Origin: an uncultured Pedobacter sp.
Lineage (GTDB): Bacteria; Bacteroidota; Bacteroidia; Sphingobacteriales; Sphingobacteriaceae
Assembly: GCF_946479715.1 (NCBI RefSeq)
Contig: NZ_CAMLHF010000141.1
Coordinates: 1-14,940, forward strand
Length of the DNA stretch: 14,940 nucleotides
Direction of reading: 5' to 3'
In this document: in pieces, positions 1-6,706 of the stretch
How the letters are laid out: each line of letters starts with the position of its first letter
Numbering within the stretch: the stretch's first letter is position 1
Position numbers and translations under genes: made by a program
Notes under the pieces: generated by a model
The model's database searches: none
The model's input: the letters and a program-made list of their open reading frames with translations, nothing else
What the model was told of the DNA's origin: nothing

Positions 1-445
1 TCATTCCACCAAAGGCCGGTTTTTTTGAAAACCCATGTTCCTTGGTTAAAAAGGTATACCAGGCATCCCACTGTCTTCCAGCATCGCAGTTAATGTATCC
101 TATAAAAAAACCCTTTTTTAACAGCTCAATTTCCGACTGGGGTTCATGATCCCAATAGAATCCTCTCCATGACCATGGATTTCCTTCGGCTACAGTTTTT
201 GGTACAATAACCAAACAGCGCACCTTCCCTTTTACCTCAACATTAATCCCGAATCCTTCACTTTCAACAGCCTTAAATGGCATTATTTCCAAGCTCAGCG
301 TATCCATTAAAAAATCATAGCGGTCAAATCCCCTCCATGTAGTTTTATCACCTGAAAAGCCGGTTGTAGTCAACTGAGCGTGAGCTGTATTAAAAATTGA
401 TGTACAGATAAACAGTACAGCAATAAGTGCAGTAATTTTTCGCAT
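1..445 (-). CDS. Secreted alpha/beta-hydrolase-like protein, 3' end missing
   Basis: 148 codons are readable from the ATG at 445 down to the window edge; the C-terminal part lies outside. The N-terminus (MRKITALIAVLF, ending in AHA before Gln24) is a clear type I signal peptide, so the product is exported. The mature part has features I associate with a Bacteroidota alpha/beta hydrolase family: RCLVIVPK around residue 77, a WSWRGFYWDHEP segment near 91, then WDAWYTFLTKEHGFSKKPAF and Gly-Met at the cut. In that family the next residues form the GxSxGG nucleophile elbow, so the catalytic serine would be just off the window. The substrate is unknown; an esterase or carbohydrate-related hydrolase is plausible. 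The gene diverges from the lipoprotein gene at 587. I see no convincing -7 element upstream. Fold assignment is from memory of the family and moderately sure. Confidence 0.7.
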   Translation of the reverse strand, partial: MRKITALIAVLFICTSIFNTAHAQLTTTGFSGDKTTWRGFDRYDFLMDTLSLEIMPFKAVESEGFGINVEVKGKVRCLVIVPKTVAEGNPWSWRGFYWDHEPQSEIELLKKGFFIGYINCDAGRQWDAWYTFLTKEHGFSKKPAFGGM

Positions 446-561
446 CCGTGGTTTTATTTGGTTATTGTTTTAAGCAAAAAAACTAAATCTGGTTAATATT
501 TACTTAATAAACCATTAATCAGAAAAATCTTCATCAATTTATGTGGAGATAAAAATTAGTA

Positions 562-569
562 TATATTTG
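562..569 (+). promoter_or_regulatory. Candidate -7 element for the small lipoprotein gene
   Basis: TATATTTG matches the Bacteroidota -7 consensus TAnnTTTG exactly and lies 17 nt before the ATG at 587. No TTTG is found at the expected -33 spacing (the region there reads TTTATG), so only half of the promoter is supported. Confidence 0.45.
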
Positions 570-586
570 AAAGCACCCATCATTAT

Positions 587-1018
587 ATGAAGAAATTTAT
601 AGAAATTCTATGTTTAATAGCCTCTTTTGCAACATACGGTTGTTCAAATACTAGCGTAGAACAAGATAACGCCAAAACATTATATCGCGCTATAAGCAAA
701 GATGATACTGCAACTTTTAAAATAAACATAACCGACAGGGAGTTCTTCGGACAGCTTGAAATAAATTACCATGGTCTCTATAAAGATTCCGGTGATGTAA
801 CCGGAATTGTAAAAGGAGATGAATTAAAGGGAACTTATCGCTTTCAGCACTATGGAGTTGAGACATGGCACAAAACTCCAATAGCTTTGTTAAAAAAGGA
901 TGGGAAGCTAATTATGGGCGAGGGTTCGATGGAAATTTACATGAACATACGTTACTTCAAAAAAAACGCTCCAATTAATTATAAAGACCCAAAGTTTGTG
1001 TTTAAAAAGATCCAGTAA
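587..1018 (+). CDS. Small hypothetical lipoprotein
   Basis: 143 aa. The first 19 residues (MKKFIEILCLIASFATYGC) look like a lipoprotein signal peptide with Cys19 as the lipidated residue; the -2 Tyr makes the lipobox loose, as is often seen in Bacteroidota. The mature part is short and rich in alternating polar and hydrophobic residues, with repeated Gly-Asp turns (SGDVTGIVKGDELKGTY around 68-84) that suggest a small beta-sheet or barrel-like fold. I recall similar uncharacterised Pedobacter proteins that share a KDGKLIMG segment and a closing FVFKK tail, but no function is known to me. It is a single gene behind a -7 element, diverging from the hydrolase gene and converging on miaE with only 4 nt between the stops. 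Confidence 0.75.
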   Translation: MKKFIEILCLIASFATYGCSNTSVEQDNAKTLYRAISKDDTATFKINITDREFFGQLEINYHGLYKDSGDVTGIVKGDELKGTYRFQHYGVETWHKTPIALLKKDGKLIMGEGSMEIYMNIRYFKKNAPINYKDPKFVFKKIQ

Positions 1019-1022
1019 ACAA

Positions 1023-1604
1023 TTAGCCGTGAATGGCTTCTTTGTTACCAAAACTTTGGATAAGCTCACCTTCAAATTCAAGCCATTCTTTCCATCTTTT
1101 ATCTACATCAATATCAATGGTATATTTACGGGCAAAGTTTAAAAAAGTAGTGTAATGGCCAGCTTCTGAAACCATCAGATCATAATAAAATTTTGCAAGC
1201 TCCTGATCTTTGATATTTTGCGACAGCACGCGGAAGCGCTCACAACTTCTGGCTTCAATCATTGCTGCAAATAAAAGACGGTCAATAAAAGCCGAGTTTC
1301 TGCTGCCATCTCTTCGACTGAATTTAACCAATTGACCAACATAGTCGTCTTTACGTTCACGCCCAAGTGTATAACCACGTTTCTCAATTATATCAACTAC
1401 CATTTTAAAATGCTGCATTTCTTCAATAGCGATAGCTGTTAATTCCTGCACCAAATCCATATGTTCTGAATTATTGGCGATCAGTGTAATGGCATTCGTT
1501 GCTGCTTTTTGCTCACACCAGGCGTGGTCAGTTAAAATCTCTTCTAAATTCGATTCAGCAATGTTTGCCCAACGCGGGTCCGTCAATAATTTTAATCCAA
1601 GCAT
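1023..1604 (-). CDS. miaE: tRNA-(ms2io6A)-hydroxylase family protein (MiaE-like)
   Basis: 193 aa, the usual length for this family. It should be a cytosolic non-haem diiron monooxygenase that hydroxylates the isopentenyl group of ms2i6A at position 37 of tRNAs reading UNN codons, acting after MiaA and MiaB (not in this window). The ferritin-like four-helix pattern of carboxylate and histidine ligands is visible: Glu31 in HAWCEQKAA, Glu62 and His65 in EEMQHF, Glu117 in MIEARSCERF, Glu147 and His150 in SEAGHY. The start is the only family-like one (MLGLKLLTDPRW). It lies 42 nt after the GH20 gene on the same strand, so it may be cotranscribed, but a TAnnTTTG match in the gap suggests its own promoter. 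The functional link to the secreted hydrolases upstream is probably none. Confidence 0.9.
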   Translation of the reverse strand: MLGLKLLTDPRWANIAESNLEEILTDHAWCEQKAATNAITLIANNSEHMDLVQELTAIAIEEMQHFKMVVDIIEKRGYTLGRERKDDYVGQLVKFSRRDGSRNSAFIDRLLFAAMIEARSCERFRVLSQNIKDQELAKFYYDLMVSEAGHYTTFLNFARKYTIDIDVDKRWKEWLEFEGELIQSFGNKEAIHG

Positions 1605-1627
1605 GGTAATAAATATCTTCTTTACGC

Positions 1628-1635
1628 CAAAATTA
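1628..1635 (-). promoter_or_regulatory. Candidate -7 element for miaE
   Basis: On the minus strand the site reads TAATTTTG, a full TAnnTTTG match, 23 nt before the miaE ATG. No TTG is at the -33 distance. A 6-bp inverted repeat (AGTAAG/CTTACT, 1635-1651) overlaps the GH20 stop codon just upstream; it is too AT-rich to call a terminator. Confidence 0.35.
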
Positions 1636-1646
1636 GTAAGATTTGC

Positions 1647-3527
1647 TTACTCTTCTGTACGCTTTTCCAGATCTTTTATACTAACGGTAATCATTTTACC
1701 TATCGGCTTGCTGTTAAGGTAAGTTAAAACCCTTAAATGATCTGCTCCTTTAGGCATTGTAAGTGTATCGGTATACTTTGGGGAAAAGCTATCCGGATAA
1801 GTATTATCAAACGTATAATAGATATCTAATTTCTTTATCTCGGTAGCCAATGCAATGCGCAGCGTTTTATTAACAGTGTCTTTTAAAGGTTTAATTGTGG
1901 CATCATATACACTTCTTGCATAATTTATATTAGCTACATCGTACCTTTCAAGATTGTGCTCCATTCGGGAAATAAAGCTATCCCATCCCTTGTTTTCTTT
2001 TTGCGACCAAAACACTTCGGCCAAGGCAAAAGCACGGGGCCAGGTCATGTATTCTACATGACGGTAATTCGGAACAGATTCTGTCCACAAATTGCCCTGA
2101 CCTCCCAATATCAGTGAAGGATCAGGTATTTCAGCTGGAATGGGTTCAAAATTATAACAACTGGACAAGGTAAGCATAGAATAAGTTGGTGGCTCTACAG
2201 CTGGGTCGCCCTGATAAAGGTCGAGGTAACAATTGTCGGCAGGCGTCATTATCACATGGTGATTCATTTTTGCAGCTTCGATGCCTCCTTTCATTCCTCT
2301 CCAGCTCATTACCGTAGCTTCGGGTGCCAATCCACCTTCCAGGATCTCGTCCCATCCCATCATTTTTTTCCCTTTAGACTTAACAATGGTTTCCATACGC
2401 TTGATGAAATAACTTTGTAGTTCTTCTGGAGTTTTCAGGTTTTCATCCTTCATTCTTTTCTGGCATTTTACACATGTTTTCCAAAATCCCTTAAAACACT
2501 CATCACCACCAATATGGATATACTGACCGGGAAAAAGTGCAGCTACCTCTCCCAATACTTTTTCCATAAACACGAAACTTTGCTCATTACCAGGGCATAA
2601 TGCATTGTCATCGACACCATAAAAGGTATTGCCTACGTTTACTTTGAACGGTCCACCGGTGCAAGATAGATCTGGATATGCAGCAAGTGCAGCTAGACTG
2701 TGTCCGGGAACATCAATTTCGGGCAGGATAGTTACAAAACGTTCCTGGGCATATTTAACAACTTCCTTAATGTCCTCCTGAGTATAATAGCCTCCGTAAT
2801 CTGCTGCCTCATTTTGTCCTTGTGGATCACGCTTCCACCATAAGCCCATTCTTGATGCACGCCAGGCCCCTACTTCAGTAAGTTTTGGTAGGCTTTTGAT
2901 TTCTATCCTCCATCCCTGATCGTCAGTCAGGTGCCAGTGAAATACGTTCATTTTGTATTTAGCAAGCTGGTTGATGTATTTTTTTACCACTTCTTTGGGG
3001 AAGTAATGCCTGCTTACATCAAGCATTAAACCCCGCCACCCAAATCTTGGATAGTCTGTTATTTTAACACAGGGTATAGACCATGCTTTATTTTTAATAA
3101 TCTCTGCACTTTCTATTTCTTTTGGCAACAGTTGCATTAAAGTTTGCATGCCATAAAAAAGACCTCCAGGCTTATTTGCCTGAACCGTAATTTTGGTCGG
3201 CTTCACGTCTAAAGTATACCCTTCATCGCCTATCTGCTTATTGTAAGTTTTGTTGATAGTCAACTGAATAGTTGAAACTCCGCTCATTGCATGGCCTAAT
3301 GTAAAACCCGTTGGCGCTTTGATCATAGCAGCAAACAATTCCGCTATTTCTTTATTTGCAGGGGCTGCAATCAGTTTAGTAGCTTTACTAATTTTGAAGT
3401 TCCCCGGAAGCCTTTGAAGTTTTACTGGTTGTGGAATTAGAGCCGGAGCGGTTTCTACAGCGAATATATTTATGGAGAATAGCATGTAAAGCGTGAATAT
3501 TGCTATTCTGAAGTATCTGAAATTCAT
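1647..3527 (-). CDS. Secreted beta-N-acetylhexosaminidase, glycoside hydrolase family 20
   Basis: 626 aa. A signal peptide (about residues 1-23, ending in IFA) sends it to the periplasm or beyond. Residues about 28-150 form the GH20 N-terminal domain, with the family-typical LIPQPVKL start and GGLFYGMQTLMQLLP. The catalytic barrel covers about 155-510: HWHLTDDQGWRIEI (197-210), the active-site HIGGDE with Asp342-Glu343, GWDE (391-394) and WPRAFALAEVFW (496-507). GH20 enzymes remove terminal GlcNAc or GalNAc by substrate-assisted catalysis, with the Asp positioning the acetamido group and the Glu acting as acid/base. About 115 C-terminal residues form an extra beta-rich domain seen in many Bacteroidota members. 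It starts 10 nt after the serine-hydrolase gene, so the two are very likely one operon. The exact substrate (chitin pieces, glycans or peptidoglycan sugars) cannot be read from sequence. Confidence 0.95.
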   Translation of the reverse strand: MNFRYFRIAIFTLYMLFSINIFAVETAPALIPQPVKLQRLPGNFKISKATKLIAAPANKEIAELFAAMIKAPTGFTLGHAMSGVSTIQLTINKTYNKQIGDEGYTLDVKPTKITVQANKPGGLFYGMQTLMQLLPKEIESAEIIKNKAWSIPCVKITDYPRFGWRGLMLDVSRHYFPKEVVKKYINQLAKYKMNVFHWHLTDDQGWRIEIKSLPKLTEVGAWRASRMGLWWKRDPQGQNEAADYGGYYTQEDIKEVVKYAQERFVTILPEIDVPGHSLAALAAYPDLSCTGGPFKVNVGNTFYGVDDNALCPGNEQSFVFMEKVLGEVAALFPGQYIHIGGDECFKGFWKTCVKCQKRMKDENLKTPEELQSYFIKRMETIVKSKGKKMMGWDEILEGGLAPEATVMSWRGMKGGIEAAKMNHHVIMTPADNCYLDLYQGDPAVEPPTYSMLTLSSCYNFEPIPAEIPDPSLILGGQGNLWTESVPNYRHVEYMTWPRAFALAEVFWSQKENKGWDSFISRMEHNLERYDVANINYARSVYDATIKPLKDTVNKTLRIALATEIKKLDIYYTFDNTYPDSFSPKYTDTLTMPKGADHLRVLTYLNSKPIGKMITVSIKDLEKRTEE

Positions 3528-3537
3528 ATTTAGTGGA

Positions 3538-4923
3538 TTAGTTAATTCTTTTTCCCTCTATCTTCTGGCCGGCCTGATAAAGGAAAAGGCTGCTGACTTT
3601 TCCCTCCTTATCTTTAACAAATTCTACTTTTGCTGAAACCACTTTTAAGAAGAACATATTCTCTGATTCTGCAAAAATCGCATTTTTACTTTGACCTGTA
3701 GCTTGTCCAAATAATCTCCCGCCATCCTGTGTAATAGCAATGGAAAAATTGGGCGCCAATTGATATTCGCCTACATATGTTAATAATGTTGCCTCGGGTA
3801 CTTTGATTTCTATAGAAGACTTACTTTCAACACCAGCAATTTTATCTGGAATTGGTTTACCAATGGTAATTGCAGCGATCTTATTTGCAACAGCATCAGG
3901 AGATTTAGCTGTAGAATTAGAAAGGACAACTACTAAAATCTTTTCTGTTGGCAGATAAGTGGCGTAAGATAAAAAACCATTTATACCACCCCCATGCGAA
4001 ATAGTTTTACTTCCCTGAAGCGAATCTAAGGCTAACCCATAACCATATTTCAATTTCTCTCCATTGGCTAATCTATATGGGGTCAATGCCTTGTCAAGAC
4101 TTTCCTTTTTTATGATTTTGTATGAAAAAAGCGCCTGATTCCATTTGTACAGATCTTCAACTGTCGACATCAGTGATCCTGCTGCATAAGGAAGCTTCAT
4201 GCTGAGCAAAGCGGCATTGCCTAGTCCGTTTTCTATAGGATCGTAACCTGCTGCCCTGTTCTTAATTATTCGTTCATTATCCCCATAATAGGAGTTATTC
4301 ATACCTGCAGGCTTAAAGATCTTGTCTTCTATATATTTTCCATATGGTATTCCAGTAACCTTTTCAATAATGTACCCTAAAATGAAATATCCCGAGTTAT
4401 TATATTTATACTTAGTTCCAGGCGCAAAATCAATAGGTTGAGTCTTAATAATATTGATAAGCTCAATTGGTGTCATATCATTACGCATCATTTTTCCAAA
4501 ATCTGACATGCCTGTGTAGCTTTTTATGCCTGAAGTATGTGTAAGAAGGTGCTCTATGGTAATTTTGTTTCCCGTATTAGGATAGTCAGCAATATACTTG
4601 GTTATGTCGTCTTGTAGTCCCAGCTTCCCCTGCTCCAGGAGTTGTAGTATCGCTACAGCTGTAAATTGCTTTGTAACAGAACCAATTTTGAAAACCATAT
4701 CAGTTGTCATTGGAACATCCAACTCTAGATTAGCCATTCCAAATGCCTTTTTATATATAACTTTTCCATCTTTTGCTACCAAAGCAGCCGCTCCTGTTTC
4801 TCCCGGTTTAAATTGAGTCGACAGCAACTCATCATATTTTGCCGCAAAGTTCCTGTCAACTTGTGCACAGGTAATTTGAGTTGAAAGAAGAAGTAAAATA
4901 ATTAGGTGGTAGCGCCTTTGCAT
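3538..4923 (-). CDS. Secreted serine hydrolase of the beta-lactamase/class C penicillin-binding fold
   Basis: 461 aa with a type I signal peptide (residues 1-20, cut before Gln21). All three motifs of the serine beta-lactamase-like (AmpC/EstB/D-aminopeptidase) family are present: Ser82-Val-Thr-Lys85, Tyr174-Asn-Asn176 as the YxN motif, and His310-Gly-Gly as the HxG motif in place of KTG. HLLTHTSGI (125-133) is the family signature. Residues about 370-460 form a small C-terminal beta domain like those annotated DUF3471. HxG rather than KTG argues for an esterase or peptidase rather than a drug-resistance beta-lactamase. It is the first gene of the minus-strand run, 10 nt before the GH20 gene, so joint work on cell-wall or glycan material is possible but unproven. 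Its upstream region (4924-5090) gives only a poor promoter match. Confidence 0.92.
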   Translation of the reverse strand: MQRRYHLIILLLLSTQITCAQVDRNFAAKYDELLSTQFKPGETGAAALVAKDGKVIYKKAFGMANLELDVPMTTDMVFKIGSVTKQFTAVAILQLLEQGKLGLQDDITKYIADYPNTGNKITIEHLLTHTSGIKSYTGMSDFGKMMRNDMTPIELINIIKTQPIDFAPGTKYKYNNSGYFILGYIIEKVTGIPYGKYIEDKIFKPAGMNNSYYGDNERIIKNRAAGYDPIENGLGNAALLSMKLPYAAGSLMSTVEDLYKWNQALFSYKIIKKESLDKALTPYRLANGEKLKYGYGLALDSLQGSKTISHGGGINGFLSYATYLPTEKILVVVLSNSTAKSPDAVANKIAAITIGKPIPDKIAGVESKSSIEIKVPEATLLTYVGEYQLAPNFSIAITQDGGRLFGQATGQSKNAIFAESENMFFLKVVSAKVEFVKDKEGKVSSLFLYQAGQKIEGKRIN

Positions 4924-5090
4924 AATTTTGTTTATTTATTTAAGTAAGTATCTGAATAAAAAATCTCAACCTTAGGGTTTCATAATTTATATAAGGTTTA
5001 GATAACTAAGATAATTATTTACATGAGTAAACAACACAATAAACATCGGCATATAGGTAACTTTTACAAGTTTCAATTGTTATTTCTTTG

Positions 5091-5729
5091 ATGGAGGAAC
5101 TTAAATACAAGTATACCAGAAAACAAGAACTGGTTCACGGGCTGATACATGGTATTGGAGTTGTATTTGGTGTTAGTGGCCTCCCGGTATTAGTAGGAAT
5201 CGCTACAGCTCATAACAACGTCCCTGCAATTGTTGGTGCCGGCATATATGGCTTTTGTTTTATGCTGTTGTTTACTTGTTCAATGGTGTACCACCTGGCG
5301 CTGGAGCCGGCAGTAAAAAGACTCTTCGAAATCTTTGATCACATTAGTATTTATTTCCTGATTGCAGGAACTTACACTCCGTTCCTACTAATCTACATGA
5401 ATAACCGGTTCGGAATTACCCTCCTTTCCGTACTATGGGGACTGACGCTTCTGGGTGTATTTTTTAAAATATGGTTCACAGGAAAGTTTAATATAGTATC
5501 AACAATTATTTACCTGCTTATGGGCTGGATGATGGTAGTTGGAGGCAATAGATTCTTTTCGGTGCTTCCAGAATCTGTTATCATTATGTTATTTATCGGC
5601 GCGGCATTGTATTCAGCCGGAACTATAATATACATTTTTGGAAAACGATCTTATACACATTCCTTATGGCACGCTATGGTACTGGCAGCAGCAATTTGCC
5701 ATTATGTAGCCGTTCTGCTCTCTATGTAG
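5091..5729 (+). CDS. Hemolysin III / PAQR family integral membrane protein
   Basis: 212 aa from the ATG at 5091; a TTG directly before it (5088) only adds a second Met and is ignored. About seven hydrophobic segments span nearly the whole chain. The PAQR metal-site residues are visible: Ser64 and His68 in SMVYH, Asp83-His84 in FDHISIYFLIAGTYTPF, and His190 with His194 in THSLWHAM. Eukaryotic PAQR relatives are adiponectin receptors with ceramidase activity; bacterial members (YqfA/TrhA, hemolysin III) are linked mainly to membrane lipid homeostasis, and haemolysis by this one should not be assumed. It stands alone between the divergent serine-hydrolase gene and the sigma-factor gene 81 nt downstream, with no clear terminator between them, so read-through into the sigma gene is possible. 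Confidence 0.92.
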   Translation: MEELKYKYTRKQELVHGLIHGIGVVFGVSGLPVLVGIATAHNNVPAIVGAGIYGFCFMLLFTCSMVYHLALEPAVKRLFEIFDHISIYFLIAGTYTPFLLIYMNNRFGITLLSVLWGLTLLGVFFKIWFTGKFNIVSTIIYLLMGWMMVVGGNRFFSVLPESVIIMLFIGAALYSAGTIIYIFGKRSYTHSLWHAMVLAAAICHYVAVLLSM

Positions 5730-5810
5730 AGAAAAAATAATGAAAAATAATTACCAGATTTGGGTGATATTTATATCTAAACAGGCACATACTATTAAAA
5801 CATAGTTGCA

Positions 5811-6374
5811 ATGGTTACAAAACTCAATAAAGATAAAGTAAGCACCGATAATGAAGCTTTGCTGATGTCGCTGTACCAGGATACTTTTCCTCTTGTAGCA
5901 AGCCATGTAAGTAGAATGGGCGGATCATTTGATGAAGCTAAAGATATTTTTCAGGATGCACTGATCATTTATTACGAAAAAGTAAAGCATACCGGAGTGG
6001 TGCTTAGGCACAGCGAAAAAGCATATCTTTTTGGCATTACCAAATACCTTTGGAATAAACGCTACAAGGAAACCAGCAAACAGCTGCCTCTTGATCAATT
6101 GAATATTGAATTAGATGAAGAGGAAGCACCGGTTGATTCCGTATACGAAGAGGTATCTTCTTCCAGATTGCTTCATTTGATGCAAACGGCAGGTCAGAAA
6201 TGTATGCAGCTGCTAAGCGCCTTTTATTATGAAAAGCTGAATATGGAAACATTGGCCGAGCGATTTGGATTTTCAAGCGCCCGATCAGCAACTGTTCAGA
6301 AATTTAAATGCCTGGAAAAAATAAAAGAAACTGTAAAAGAAAAATCACTGGAATATGAAGACATCATGGAATGA
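5811..6374 (+). CDS. ECF-type RNA polymerase sigma factor
   Basis: 187 aa. Region 2 (about 18-85) contains DEAKDIFQDALIIYYEK, the helix that binds core polymerase and the -10 region, followed by the aromatic-rich KAYLFGITKYLWNKRY. An acidic linker (about 96-115) leads to region 4 (about 125-178), with a helix-turn-helix around 145-172 (ETLAERFGFSSARSATVQKFKCLEKIK). Regions 1.1 and 3 are absent, which fits an ECF sigma. Its 3' end overlaps the next gene by 20 nt, so translation of the two is probably coupled. No TAnnTTTG site was found in the 81-nt upstream gap; a self-activated promoter of another type is possible. The trigger is unknown. A typical transmembrane anti-sigma (FecR type) and TonB receptor, common partners of Bacteroidota ECF sigmas, are absent here. 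Confidence 0.9.
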   Translation: MVTKLNKDKVSTDNEALLMSLYQDTFPLVASHVSRMGGSFDEAKDIFQDALIIYYEKVKHTGVVLRHSEKAYLFGITKYLWNKRYKETSKQLPLDQLNIELDEEEAPVDSVYEEVSSSRLLHLMQTAGQKCMQLLSAFYYEKLNMETLAERFGFSSARSATVQKFKCLEKIKETVKEKSLEYEDIME

Positions 6375-6624
6375 GCTGCGGTTGATAGAGGATTTTCTTT
6401 TATCTGATACAGATACAGAAGATATACTCCTGTTTGAAGCCAATCTTTTATTACAGCCAAATTTAAAGGAAAGTGTTTTTTGGCAACAAAAAACATATAA
6501 TCTGGTTCATAAATACGGAAGACTGCAGCTAAGAAATGAAATAGAACAGGTACATAAAAAGCTGTTTACTGCTCCAGAGCATCGTTCTTTCAGGCAAAAG
6601 ATCATGCATCTTTTCGGCAAATAA
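6355..6624 (+). CDS. Small cytosolic protein overlapping the sigma gene; possible anti-sigma factor
   Basis: 89 aa, starting at an ATG inside the last codons of the sigma gene (20-nt overlap, different frame). The reading frame is real: the codons look normal and the protein is a well-formed charged helical chain. Residues about 6-40 (NELRLIEDFLLSD, then LLFEANLLLQPNLKES) resemble the N-terminal sigma-binding helices of Bacteroidota anti-sigma factors, in which an IExYL...LSPEE...FExxLxxDPEL pattern recurs. There is no transmembrane segment, no cysteine and no zinc-binding HxxxCxxC motif, so it would act in the cytosol. The C-terminus is basic and ends in RQKIMHLFGK. Position and N-terminal pattern support an anti-sigma or sigma-regulating role by inference only. 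I know of similar unnamed proteins next to sigma genes in this family of bacteria. Confidence 0.75.
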   Translation: MKTSWNELRLIEDFLLSDTDTEDILLFEANLLLQPNLKESVFWQQKTYNLVHKYGRLQLRNEIEQVHKKLFTAPEHRSFRQKIMHLFGK

Positions 6625-6706
6625 CCTCCCGATTTAATTAACAATTACACCCCCTCCAAACCAGAGGCTATGGCAATCTATGCCTAAAATTTAAATAACA
6701 ATAGAC

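Noticed and set aside
4598..4816. 72-aa open frame on the plus strand inside the serine hydrolase gene
   Set aside because: It lies antisense within a well-supported gene and its translation has no family-like features; it is a shadow frame. The same applies to other short frames inside or antisense to the listed genes, such as 1474-1722 and 13216-13455.
3538..4923. Reading the serine hydrolase as a beta-lactamase resistance gene
   Set aside because: The third motif is HGG rather than KTG and there is a DUF3471-like C-terminal domain, which points to an esterase/peptidase relative.
4967..4974. Possible -7 element (TAAGGTTG on the minus strand) for the serine hydrolase gene
   Set aside because: One of the six fixed bases is wrong and there is no TTTG at -33, so it is not above background.
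5091..5729. Haemolysin as a virulence factor
   Set aside because: The family name is historical; the sequence is a PAQR membrane protein and most bacterial members have membrane or metabolic roles.
5719..5732. Inverted repeat TCTCT-ATGT-AGAGA over the stop codon of the hemolysin III gene
   Set aside because: Short AT-rich stem followed by an A run, not T, on the plus strand; not a terminator and no protein suggests an operator.
6659..6685. Apparent dyad (AGGC...GCCT) upstream of the ClpP gene
   Set aside because: Only the outer four bases pair; the inner bases mismatch, so it is chance.
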